This document shows positions 10,324 to 17,713 of a DNA stretch of 64,000 nucleotides, one piece after another (the first letter of the stretch is position 1; each line of letters begins with the position of its first letter). Origin of the DNA: JAOPZW01 sp963764585 (lineage in GTDB: Bacteria; Actinomycetota; Thermoleophilia; Solirubrobacterales; Solirubrobacteraceae). The translations under genes and the position numbers were made by a program. The notes beneath the pieces are model-generated. The model was not told the origin of the DNA, ran no database searches, and saw nothing but the letters and a program-made list of their open reading frames with translations. Where the stretch lies: NCBI GenBank assembly GCA_963764585.1, contig CAVXTB010000007.1:190077-254076 (forward strand), read 5' to 3'.

Positions 10324-10355
10324 GCTCGGTTTCGTCGAAAGTGCCTGAACCGAGC
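10324..10355. other. Inverted repeat after the relaxase gene
   Basis: GCTCGGTT at 10324-10331 pairs perfectly with AACCGAGC at 10348-10355 around a 16-base loop. No T tract follows, so it is not a classical intrinsic terminator. It may still stop or protect the relaxase transcript. Confidence 0.4.
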
Positions 10356-10363
10356 GCTACCCG

Positions 10364-10406
10364 TCTGCTTGCATGCAGAAGGTCGAGGTTCGAGTCGCTT
10401 CAGCCG
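10364..10406 (+). other. Decayed tRNA-Ala(TGC)-like 3'-half remnant
   Basis: TCTGC-TTGCAT-GCAGA rebuilds an anticodon arm like that of tRNA-Ala(TGC) with one loop base missing. It is followed by AGGTC and a T-arm-like GAGGTTCGAGTCGCTTC with one stem base missing. Position and order fit a degraded tRNA 3' half, another possible integration scar. The reading is weaker than for the Phe and Arg fragments. Confidence 0.45.
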
Positions 10407-11164
10407 CTTCGAAGAACGTGCACCAGCTAGGGCTTCCCTGCCTTCCAGCTCACTCCGCGTCGGGCTGGGAGTGCATCGGGGTAACTTGTGAAACGCAAAC
10501 GGCGCGCGCGTATCGTCGGGACGTGGCTCATGTTGGCGAAGTAGGAACCGAGATCGCTCCAGCGATCTCGGACGAGCCGGCGCTTGCGAGCCGCATCGAC
10601 GATCTCCTTCATCGCACGTGCCACCTCGCACGCGGCGCTCACCGGTGCCGAGCAGGCGGCACTGAAGGTGGATCTCGACGGTGACGGCGAGGCCGTGCGC
10701 AAGTTCTTCAACTTGTCCGAAGGCTTATGAGCGCTGGCGCGACTACCGCGTCGATCCCCGCGGGTTCGGCTTGCACGGCGTGGCGCTGGCGCCCGGCGAA
10801 GTCGTGCGGCTGACTCAGGACGAGGTCGAGGCTCATCCGGCGTGGCGAGCCTTTCGGGACCCAGGCTGACAAACACCCGCCGTTGAGCGGCTGGCTTGCC
10901 ACCCCGGTGTGCTCGGCGGACGCGCGGTCGTACGGTCTGCTTCAACTCTCCGACAAGGCCGGCGGCGCGGACTCCACCGAGGAGGATGCCAACAACATCC
11001 GCGAACTGGCCGCGTTCGCCGGGGCGACGCTCGACGCGCTTCGAGCCGCATGCGGGCGCTCTCCCGGTCCGGCCGGATAGGCCCCAGACGTCCCTGCCCA
11101 GAGCTGTCACGCCCTGGTCGGTGGCGCTGCTGACTCCGACCAGTGCTCTTGACGTCGTCGGCGG
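10407..11164. other. Degraded stretch with gene fragments
   Basis: No intact gene. Short coding-looking pieces occur in different frames: a segment ending VDLDGDGEAVRKFFNLSEGL near 10730, a segment ending VRLTQDEVEAHPAWRAF near 10865, and the GAF fragment listed separately. This looks like a junkyard between the mobilization gene and block I. Confidence 0.45.
10883..11080 (+). pseudogene. Truncated GAF-domain fragment
   Basis: About 65 residues reading SGWLATPVCSADARSYGLLQ, then LSDKAGG, then TEEDANNIRELAAFAGATLDALR. This is the last strand and helix of a GAF domain as found in actinobacterial sensor kinases and phosphodiesterases. The N-terminal part and any output domain are missing. It is best seen as the tail of a lost sensor gene. 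Confidence 0.6.
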
Positions 11165-11401
11165 TCAGTACGCCGCCAGCTGTCGCGTCGCCTCGGCGAG
11201 GCCGAGCGCGAGGCTTGTCGTATCGACCAGCCACGGCGAGCCGTCGGCGCGCGGCTCGATGCTCAACTGAAGCTGCCCCTCGTTGAGGACCGTCACCGCC
11301 ATCAGCTCGTTGCCGCACCAGAACTCGGCGTTGCCGTTGTAGGCCTCTTCGGGGCTGACGACGCTCACGTGGACCTGGGCCGTCGCGTTGCTGTCGGTCA
11401 T
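11165..11401 (-). CDS. Small conserved protein downstream of NmrA gene
   Basis: 78 residues, ATG at 11401. It contains SPEEAYNGNAEFWCGNELMAVTVLNEGQL and ends ATRQLAAY. A clear paralogue (58016-58234) also sits immediately downstream of an NmrA-like gene, which supports it as a real gene and a functional partner. No known domain is recognised. It starts seven bases after the NmrA stop, so it is expected to be on the same transcript, driven by the TGTCAC-N16-CGGTC promoter at 12227-12253. Confidence 0.75.
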   Translation of the reverse strand: MTDSNATAQVHVSVVSPEEAYNGNAEFWCGNELMAVTVLNEGQLQLSIEPRADGSPWLVDTTSLALGLAEATRQLAAY

Positions 11402-11408
11402 GACGCGT

Positions 11409-12161
11409 CTAGGCGGGGGTGGGCTGGCTCAGCCAGTCCTCGTAGCGGGTCTCGGCAATGTGCGCATCGCCGCCGGGGAGGAGGGTCCGCTCGCCGGGCG
11501 TGATCCCGAAGTAGGCCGCGTTCGGATCGGCGATGACCTCGCGGGGATCCCCGATTGCGCTGAGGCGTCCGCGAATGAGCTCGTCGAGGCGGAACTGGTC
11601 GGGTCCCGCGATCTCGACGATGCCGTTCACCGGCGAGCCGACGGTGATCCGGCCGAGCGCACTGGCGACGTCGTCGGCCGCCATGGGCTGGATGAGCGCG
11701 GGCGGCAGCCGGGCCGCGTTGCCGTCGGTGGCGTCCGCGGCGATGCGGTCCAGGAACTCGAAGAACTGCGTCGCGTGGACAATCGAGTACGGGAGCGCGG
11801 AGTCCTCGATCAGCTTCTCCTGCGCGAGCTTCGCGCGGAAGTAGCCGCTCTGGGTCAGGCGCTCGGTTCCCACCACCGACAGCGCAACGTGATGCCCCAC
11901 ACCGGCGGCCGCTTCCGCCGCCAGCAGGTTGCGGGTCGACGTGTCGAAGAACTCGAGCACCGCGGCGTCCTCGAACGAGGGAGAGTTCGACACGTCGACG
12001 ACTACCGACGCGCCCGCCACGGCCTCGGCCAGTCCCTCGCCGGTGAGCGTGTCGACGCCCGTGTTGGGCGACGCCGCGACCGCCTCGTGGCCGTGCTCGT
12101 CGAGCTTGGCTACGAGCTTCGATCCGATGAGGCCGGTGCCGCCGATGACGACGATCTTCAT
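11409..12161 (-). CDS. NmrA/SDR-type NAD(P)-binding oxidoreductase (atypical epimerase family)
   Basis: 250 residues from the ATG at 12161, preceded by GAAAGG. The N-terminus MKIVVIGGTGLIGSKLV is the Rossmann GxxGxxG site, and the rest follows the NmrA/atypical SDR pattern (NLLAAEAAAGVGHHVALSVVG, YSIVHATQFFEF). Oxidoreductases or epimerases of this kind are typical partners and targets of ECF41 sigma factors, and an ECF41 gene lies at 21197 in the same block. The upstream promoter motif (12227-12253) is shared with other block genes. Substrate unknown. Paralogues occur at 58231 and, shortened, at 62445. Confidence 0.85.
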   Translation of the reverse strand: MKIVVIGGTGLIGSKLVAKLDEHGHEAVAASPNTGVDTLTGEGLAEAVAGASVVVDVSNSPSFEDAAVLEFFDTSTRNLLAAEAAAGVGHHVALSVVGTERLTQSGYFRAKLAQEKLIEDSALPYSIVHATQFFEFLDRIAADATDGNAARLPPALIQPMAADDVASALGRITVGSPVNGIVEIAGPDQFRLDELIRGRLSAIGDPREVIADPNAAYFGITPGERTLLPGGDAHIAETRYEDWLSQPTPA

Positions 12162-12226
12162 GTCGTGCCTTTCGCTTGTGTGATCCGGGTCGCGCCGTGT
12201 GGCGTGATCGGTGCTGCACCAGCGAG

Positions 12227-12253
12227 GACCGGGCAGAGGCGCCAGTTGTGACA
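12227..12253 (-). promoter_or_regulatory. ECF41-type promoter for the NmrA gene
   Basis: On the minus strand: TGTCAC, 16 bases, CGGTC, followed by a conserved CTCGCTGGTGCA. It lies 65 bases before the start at 12161. The arrangement is identical at 12287, 14641 and 17423 and resembles the published ECF41 consensus (TGTCACA ... CGTC). Confidence 0.75.
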
Positions 12254-12286
12254 CACCGGTCGCCCTGCGACGGCTGGACGGGGTCC

Positions 12287-12313
12287 TGTCACGACGCGCG
12301 CCGCTGTCCGGTC
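12287..12313 (+). promoter_or_regulatory. ECF41-type promoter facing right
   Basis: TGTCAC at 12287-12292, 16 bases, CGGTC at 12309-12313. It lies back to back with the site at 12227 and only 14 bases before the ATG at 12328, so its transcript would have almost no leader. Confidence 0.7.
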
Positions 12314-12327
12314 TCTGGCTACTAGAC

Positions 12328-12525
12328 ATGGACACCATCGAAACCATCAGCAGCGAACACGTCATCGCGAGGCCGTTGCCCCACGCCGCGTTGTGGGCGC
12401 CGACGTCGCCGCTGGCGCTCGACCCGCTCAGCCCGATCACTGTGCGGCCGGCCCGGCTCGCGGCCACCCGTGCGCTGGCGCTCGACCCGCTCGGCCCGAG
12501 CATTCCCCGGCCCGCGGATCGCTGA
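12328..12525 (+). CDS. Small proline/leucine-rich peptide gene under its own ECF41-type promoter
   Basis: 65 residues starting MDTIETISSEHVIARPL. It has an internal near-repeat, LALDPLSPITVRPAR and LALDPLGPSIPRPA. There is no known domain, signal peptide or membrane segment. I keep it because a motif-perfect promoter sits 14 bases upstream of its ATG, implying a leaderless or nearly leaderless message. It ends six bases before the convergent LtrA gene. It could instead be a non-coding transcript. Confidence 0.5.
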   Translation: MDTIETISSEHVIARPLPHAALWAPTSPLALDPLSPITVRPARLAATRALALDPLGPSIPRPADR

Positions 12526-12530
12526 TTGCG

Positions 12531-13751
12531 CTAGGCGGTGCGCGCGGGCGCCATCGCGTGGGGCGCTCGCAGCTCCCACAGCGCGACGGCGGTCAGCAGC
12601 GCGGCCACGATCGCGCTGAGCATCAGCGCACTCACGTGGCCGCCGACCGGCGCCAGCAGCACGAGCACCGCTGCGACAGCGAGTCGCTTGGTGTTCGCGG
12701 TCCGGGTCATGCGCCAGCGAAACAGGCTTTCGCCGAGGAGGTACAACGCGGGACCACCGAGCACCATCGCCAGTCCGACGCCGTGCAGCGGGTGCTGGGG
12801 GTCGGCGATCAGCAGGTCGTCGCCGACGGCCGCGCCGATGATCCCGGCGATGATCGGTAGGTGCAGGTAGGTGTAGGCGTCACGGGCGAGGCGCCCCGGG
12901 TCGTCGCACGTGCGCATCACGGCGCGCGAGTGCTCCGCCGTCACGCCGAAGTACAGCCACCACAAGGCTGCGGTCTCCAGGAAGGCGACGGTGAGGGAGA
13001 CGACGACGCTGGAGGTCAGCCCGGCGTCGGCCGCCGTTGCGCCGGTGACGACGATCGACTCGCCCAGGGCGATGATGATGAAGCCCTGGCAGCGCTCGGC
13101 GAAGTGGCCTCCCTCGATGTCGTAGTCCGTGGTCGCCGCGCGGCTGCGACCGGGCAGCCAGTAGCCCGCGACCGGCGCCGCGAGGTCGAACACCACCGCG
13201 GGGATCCACAGCAGCAGCCGCGCGTCGCCATCCAGCGCGGATCCGAGCAACCACAGCGCGCCCGACACGGCGCTCCACCCGACCAGCCGCTCGAAAACGT
13301 CGCGCAGTGGATGATCGCGCGCGAGCAGTGACGCCGCCGCCACGTTGCGCCCGACCTGCAGCGCGACGTAGCTCACCGCGAACAGCACACCGCGGTCGCC
13401 GAACGCCTCGGGCAGCGCGGCGGCCATGAGCAGGCTCGCGAGCATCACCCCGGTGAGCACCGTTTGCACCCCCGGCGAAGTCGGGTCGAACCAGTTGGCC
13501 ATCCACGTTGTGTAGATCCACGCCCACCAGACGATGAGCAGCAGGAAGGCCGCTCGCGTCACGCCACCGACGGTGAGGTTGCCGAGGATGAGGTGGGAGA
13601 GCTGCGTTACCGCGAAGACGTAGACGAGGTCGAAGAACAGCTCGACGGTGGTGATCGGCTGCGTCGCGCCCTCGCCACGCGGGCGCAGATGACGGCTTGC
13701 GGGCCGTGGCTGCGCCATCCTGGACAGGGACTGGGGGTTCGTCGTCAGCAC
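12531..13751 (-). CDS. Low temperature requirement A (LtrA) family membrane protein
   Basis: Up to 406 residues from a GTG at 13751; an ATG at 13718 (MAQPRP...) is an equally good start. The conserved opening VELFFDLVYVFAVTQLSHLI, the central GGHFAERCQGFIIIALGESIVVTG and the ending with about ten or more membrane segments are diagnostic of the LtrA family. These are multi-pass inner-membrane proteins of unclear biochemical function. It faces the small gene at 12328 tail to tail. Confidence 0.88.
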   Translation of the reverse strand: MLTTNPQSLSRMAQPRPASRHLRPRGEGATQPITTVELFFDLVYVFAVTQLSHLILGNLTVGGVTRAAFLLLIVWWAWIYTTWMANWFDPTSPGVQTVLTGVMLASLLMAAALPEAFGDRGVLFAVSYVALQVGRNVAAASLLARDHPLRDVFERLVGWSAVSGALWLLGSALDGDARLLLWIPAVVFDLAAPVAGYWLPGRSRAATTDYDIEGGHFAERCQGFIIIALGESIVVTGATAADAGLTSSVVVSLTVAFLETAALWWLYFGVTAEHSRAVMRTCDDPGRLARDAYTYLHLPIIAGIIGAAVGDDLLIADPQHPLHGVGLAMVLGGPALYLLGESLFRWRMTRTANTKRLAVAAVLVLLAPVGGHVSALMLSAIVAALLTAVALWELRAPHAMAPARTA

Positions 13752-13855
13752 TTGTCGCCAGTCGGGCTGGGGTCAGTCGATGTGCAGCGCGTCGCGCAGG
13801 ATGCGGATGGCCTGCGCGACGGCGGCACGGGTCGTATTCGGGATCGTGATCTGGG

Positions 13856-14572
13856 TCAGGCGGCCACGTGCAGCGCCGCGGCCTCGAGGATCAGGTGGGC
13901 GGTGGCGGCGGGATGCGCGACGGTGATCGCGTGCGAGGCGCCCGGGACCTCTATGGTGCGCCGCGCGCCGGCGCGCTTGGCCATGTAGTGCTGCAGGGCG
14001 GCGGGGATGATGCGGTCCTCCTCGCCGATCAGGAACCATGACGGCACGTGCTTCCACAGCGGACGCTCGCCTGACGGTTCGACGAGCGCCTCCTGGGTGG
14101 CAGGGCGCTGCGTCGCAGCCATCAGTGCGGCCTGCGGCGCGGGGACGTCCTGGCAGAAGATGTCGTTGAAGGGGTCCGGAGCGATGTAGAGGTCGGTCGT
14201 GCCGTCGCTTCGCGGGACCGGCCGCGCCGTCTCCTCACCGAGCAGGCTGCCCGGGAACATGGCCGCGAGCTGGAAGCAGTTCTCACCGGGCTCAGGCGCG
14301 AAGCCGTTGGCGTAGACGAGCCCGACGATGTCGCCGGCGTCGGCGTCGACGTTCGAGATCACGGCGCCGCCGTAGGAGTGCGCGACGAGCACGACCGGCC
14401 CGTCGATCGTGCGGACCAGGTCGCTGACGGCGGCGGCGTCGGAGGCGAGCCCCCGCAGGGGATTGGCGGCCGCGATCACGGGGTGCCCCGCGCTCTGCAG
14501 CGGGTCGATGACGCGGTCCCAGCTCGCCGACTCGGCGAACGCGCCATGGACGAGAACGATCGTGGGTGGCAT
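13856..14572 (-). CDS. Alpha/beta hydrolase (esterase-like)
   Basis: 238 residues, ATG at 14572 with AAGGGA upstream. PTIVLVHGAFAESASW supplies the oxyanion HG motif, AHSYGG the nucleophile elbow (Ser) and GASHAITVAHP the catalytic His, with an acidic residue in IGEEDRIIP. It belongs to the small cytoplasmic hydrolases often annotated as pyrethroid or salicylate esterase-like; substrate unknown. It is preceded by the ECF41-type promoter at 14641-14667, like the NmrA gene and the second hydrolase, so the three are probably co-regulated. Confidence 0.88.
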   Translation of the reverse strand: MPPTIVLVHGAFAESASWDRVIDPLQSAGHPVIAAANPLRGLASDAAAVSDLVRTIDGPVVLVAHSYGGAVISNVDADAGDIVGLVYANGFAPEPGENCFQLAAMFPGSLLGEETARPVPRSDGTTDLYIAPDPFNDIFCQDVPAPQAALMAATQRPATQEALVEPSGERPLWKHVPSWFLIGEEDRIIPAALQHYMAKRAGARRTIEVPGASHAITVAHPAATAHLILEAAALHVAA

Positions 14573-14640
14573 GAGGAGGTCCCTTTCGGTGGTGTGATCC
14601 GAGTCGCGCCGTTGGCGCCGACCGGCTGTGCACCAGCCAA

Positions 14641-14667
14641 GACCGGAGAGCGGCGCGAGTCGTGACA
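14641..14667 (-). promoter_or_regulatory. ECF41-type promoter for the alpha/beta hydrolase
   Basis: Minus strand TGTCAC, 16 bases, CGGTC, then TTGGCTGGTGCA as at 12227. It lies 68 bases before the ATG at 14572. Confidence 0.75.
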
Positions 14668-15039
14668 GGCCGAGGGCCCAGCCAGCGTGCGGAGGTCGAG
14701 ACTGGGGCATGGCCTGGGGTGCCTCCCTGACGCGAGGAGCGCGCGGGAGGAGCAGGCTGCTCGCACGATGCTGACCCCCAAGGTCACCCCGATTCGCCAC
14801 ACAGGCCCCTCGCCGTACGCGCCGCTCGTGCCCGGCTCGACGGCGCGCAAGTGACGCGTGCCGAACGCATCCGCCAAGAGGCGATCCCCGACCAGCTGGG
14901 CCGCCCGCGCGGGCGAGCTGGTCGGGCGGACACGGCGAAGTCCCGCGGCCGTCGAATTTGGCACAATCCCGCTAGGTGTGAGGCTGTGAGCACGCAGGCC
15001 CGATCCAGACCAAGCCTCGATTCTCTGAAGCGGTCGACG

Positions 15040-15690
15040 ATGCGGCTGCTGGTCACCGGGGGAACCGGCGTGCTCGGCCGCGCGCTGGCGCCCTTCGCGG
15101 AGGGCGCGGGCCATGAGTTCGCGATGCCCGGGCACGAGGAGCTCGACCTCTTCGACCCCTCCGCGGTCGCCGACGCCGTGCGCGAAGTCGATGCCGTCCT
15201 GCACCTGGCGACCCGGATCCGCACGCTCGAGCAGGTCTCCGATCCGGACGCGTGGCGCGAGAACGATCGGCTTCGCGCAGAAGCATCGAGGATCCTCGTC
15301 GACGCGGCGATTGCGGCCGGGGTGGCGGTCTACGTCCAGCCCACCGTCACGTTCGTCTACCCGCCGAACTGCTCGGTGTCCGAGGACACGCCCGTCCGCG
15401 AGGTCCTGCCGATCCTGCGCTCCGCGCTCGTCGCCGAGCAGCAGGCTGAGCGCTTCGCCCACGCGGGCGGACGCGGTGTCGTCCTGCGACTGGGGCTGCT
15501 CGACGGCCCGGGCACCTGGTACGACGAGCCGATGGGCGACTTCGGTGCCACGCTGCACGTCTCCGATGCCGGGCGCGCGCTCCTTTCGGCGCTGTCGCTG
15601 CCCAGCGGCATCTACAACGTCTGCCGTGACGGGGGCCGTGTCTCAGCCGAGCGCTTCACCCGGGCCGCCGGGTGGCATCCGCAGCAATGA
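15040..15690 (+). CDS. NAD-dependent epimerase/dehydratase-like protein
   Basis: 216 residues from the ATG at 15040. MRLLVTGGTGVLGRALAP is the Rossmann glycine motif, followed by DAVLHLATRI, a YV/FVYP region and IYNVCRDGGRV near the end. It is shorter than classical sugar epimerases (about 310), as are many actinobacterial members of this kind, and lacks a clear YxxxK. A frameshifted paralogue starts at 63635, again next to a PEP-mutase-family gene, so the two form a conserved pair. Confidence 0.82.
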   Translation: MRLLVTGGTGVLGRALAPFAEGAGHEFAMPGHEELDLFDPSAVADAVREVDAVLHLATRIRTLEQVSDPDAWRENDRLRAEASRILVDAAIAAGVAVYVQPTVTFVYPPNCSVSEDTPVREVLPILRSALVAEQQAERFAHAGGRGVVLRLGLLDGPGTWYDEPMGDFGATLHVSDAGRALLSALSLPSGIYNVCRDGGRVSAERFTRAAGWHPQQ

Positions 15691-15733
15691 GAGCTCTCTG
15701 CCGTGCTTCCCGGAGGCGGCGTAGATTCGTGAC

Positions 15734-16519
15734 ATGACCGCCTCACAGGCAGCAGACCTCCAGAGCCAGTGCGACCTGCTGCGGGCGCTGCACCGCCCCG
15801 GCGCCCCCCTCCTGCTCCCGAACGCCTGGGACGTTGCCACGGCGAGAGCCGTGGTCGCGGCCGGGTTTCCCGTGGTCGCGACTACCAGCGCGGGCGTGGC
15901 CGCGACGCTGGGGTACGAGGACCACGAGGGTGCGCCGGGCGACGAGATGCTCGCCGCGGCGGCGCGGATCGCCAGCGGCGTCGAGGTGCCCGTGACGGTC
16001 GACGCCGAGGCCGGCTACGGGATGGAGCCCGCCGAGCTGGTCGCTGCGCTGCAGAGCGCCGGGGCCGCCGGCTGCAATCTCGAGGACACCGACCACGCCG
16101 CCGGCAGCCTCCGCGATCCCGACCGGCACGCGGACTGGCTCGGGGCGGTTCGCCAGGCCGCGTCGGCGGACGGCTACCGGCTCGTGATCAACGCCCGGGT
16201 GGACGTCTTCCTCGGTCCCTTCCTCGCCGGTGCCGGCGCCGGGACCCAGGAGGAGCTCGTTCCCGAAGCGCTGCGGCGCGCGAATGCCTACCTCGAGGCC
16301 GGCGTCGACTGCGTGTACCCGATCACCCTGTGGGAGACGGATGCGCTGCGCCGCTTCATGTCGGAGGTGCGCGGCCCGGTGAACGTCGTACGCCTGCCGC
16401 AGGCGCCGTCGCTCGCAGAGCTGGCCGGGATGGGCGTGGCCCGGGTGAGCTGGGGACATCTGCTGTACCGCAACGCTGTCGCTCGCTTCGAGGAGCAGCT
16501 CGCCTCGCTTCAGGAGTGA
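15734..16519 (+). CDS. Isocitrate lyase/PEP mutase family protein
   Basis: 261 residues. LLPNAWDVATARAVVAAGFPVVATTSAGVA opens the (beta/alpha)8 barrel. VTVDAEAGYG holds the metal-binding acidic residues, and GCNLEDTDH and LVINARVDVFL complete the family pattern. Enzymes of this group cleave or make C-C or P-C bonds of oxaloacetate or phosphonopyruvate type; the exact substrate cannot be told. It sits 43 bases after the epimerase-like gene on the same strand. The block II copy at 62840 is frameshifted. Confidence 0.88.
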   Translation: MTASQAADLQSQCDLLRALHRPGAPLLLPNAWDVATARAVVAAGFPVVATTSAGVAATLGYEDHEGAPGDEMLAAAARIASGVEVPVTVDAEAGYGMEPAELVAALQSAGAAGCNLEDTDHAAGSLRDPDRHADWLGAVRQAASADGYRLVINARVDVFLGPFLAGAGAGTQEELVPEALRRANAYLEAGVDCVYPITLWETDALRRFMSEVRGPVNVVRLPQAPSLAELAGMGVARVSWGHLLYRNAVARFEEQLASLQE

Positions 16520-17340
16520 GCATGGGCCGCTAGCTCCTCCAACCTGGCCGGCGCGCCCGTGTGGCGGTTCGCCCATTCGAGCGCGTAGTCGGCGACCGCT
16601 TCCCAGCCGGGTGCGCCGGCCGTGAAGTGGGGGCGTCCCGCGAACTCCTTGTAGTCGACCACGGCCCTCGACTTGCCGAGGCGCGTCGCGGCCTCTTTGC
16701 TCACCGACGCCGGGATCGTGTGGTCCTGGTCGTTGCCGATCACGAGGAGCGGCGGGCGGTCGTCCTTGTGGAAGTCGACCTTGGTGACGGCGTGCGGATT
16801 GAGGTTGGCGAACGCCGCCTGGAAGACCACCCGGCCGGGGGCGGGAACGTAGTAGCGCGCATAGGCCGCCTCGGCGTCCGCGTCGTTCATGGTGTTGGTG
16901 AAGGAGTAGCGGAACTGCTTGGGCGTCAGCGGGATGGTCTTCTTTCGGTTCGCCGGGTTGCGGAGCCCCGGGAAGACGCTGCGAAGCAAGGCCGGCGGCA
17001 GGCGCAGCACGCCCTTCACCGGTGCCGGCGACAGGCCGACCCCGGCCGCACCAAGGCCGCGGTCGAGCAGGAGTTCGGTCAGCAGGCCGCCGGTGGAGTG
17101 CCCCATGATCACCGGCGGGGTGTCGAGCCCACGGATGATCCGGTCGTAGTGGTCGACGACCTCGGCGAGGCCGAGCCCGTTCATGACGGACGGGTCGCGG
17201 CGGAGGGCCCCGACCTCGCCCTCCATGCGCGGCCAGGCCGGCGTGAGGACCTCGTGTCCGCGCTCCTCGAAGCGCGCCTTCCAGCCCTCCCAGCTGCGCG
17301 GGGTGAGCCAGAGGCCGTGGATGAGGACGATGGTGGACAT
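16510..17340 (-). CDS. Alpha/beta hydrolase
   Basis: 276 residues, ATG at 17340 with GAAAGGG upstream. TIVLIHGLWLTPRSWEGW gives the oxyanion motif, IMGHSTGGLL the nucleophile Ser, GNDQDHTIP the acid and RPHFTAG the catalytic His. It resembles lipase/esterase-like hydrolases common in actinobacteria. It overlaps the convergent PEP-mutase-family gene by ten bases. The promoter at 17423-17449 carries the same TGTCAC-N16-CGGTC motif as the other block I genes. Confidence 0.88.
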   Translation of the reverse strand: MSTIVLIHGLWLTPRSWEGWKARFEERGHEVLTPAWPRMEGEVGALRRDPSVMNGLGLAEVVDHYDRIIRGLDTPPVIMGHSTGGLLTELLLDRGLGAAGVGLSPAPVKGVLRLPPALLRSVFPGLRNPANRKKTIPLTPKQFRYSFTNTMNDADAEAAYARYYVPAPGRVVFQAAFANLNPHAVTKVDFHKDDRPPLLVIGNDQDHTIPASVSKEAATRLGKSRAVVDYKEFAGRPHFTAGAPGWEAVADYALEWANRHTGAPARLEELAAHAHS

Positions 17341-17422
17341 GCGGAACCCTTTCGGTCGGATGCGGGCAGAGGCCGAATCGGCGCGGTCGCCGGGATCGCC
17401 CGGCTGCGCGCTCGCAGCCAAG

Positions 17423-17449
17423 GACCGGATGGCGCCCCGATCCGTGACA
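17423..17449 (-). promoter_or_regulatory. ECF41-type promoter for the second hydrolase
   Basis: Minus strand TGTCAC, 16 bases, CGGTC, then CTTGGCTG. It lies 82 bases before the ATG at 17340. Confidence 0.7.
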
Positions 17450-17512
17450 ACGCACGCACTCCCGACGCGGCAGGTACTCGACCGCGTCGTGCGACCTCGC
17501 CCTCTGAAGGAG

Positions 17513-17713
17513 GTGAGCACCACGGTCCACAATCGTCGCCGGCTCGTCAGGGGGCTGCGGCCGCGCGGCCCGCTGGCCATCGTCAGCCTCATCCTGCTCG
17601 TCCTCGTGGGCGCTGGTGCGGCGGCCGCCTACATGGACGACCAGGCCCACAGGCAGGCACGTCGTCGCCCCCGCGCGCTACGGCAAGGACCGGGGAGCGC
17701 TAGCGAGTGGTGA
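17513..17713 (+). CDS. Possible small single-pass membrane protein
   Basis: 66 residues from a GTG at 17513. A strongly hydrophobic helix, LAIVSLILLVLVGAGAAAAY, is flanked by arginines (NRRRLVRGL before, RQARRRPR after), as in one-pass membrane proteins. AAGGAGG lies almost against the start, an awkward spacing, so the start is uncertain. It overlaps the tail of the convergent LuxR gene by 14 bases. Confidence 0.4.
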   Translation: MSTTVHNRRRLVRGLRPRGPLAIVSLILLVLVGAGAAAAYMDDQAHRQARRRPRALRQGPGSASEW

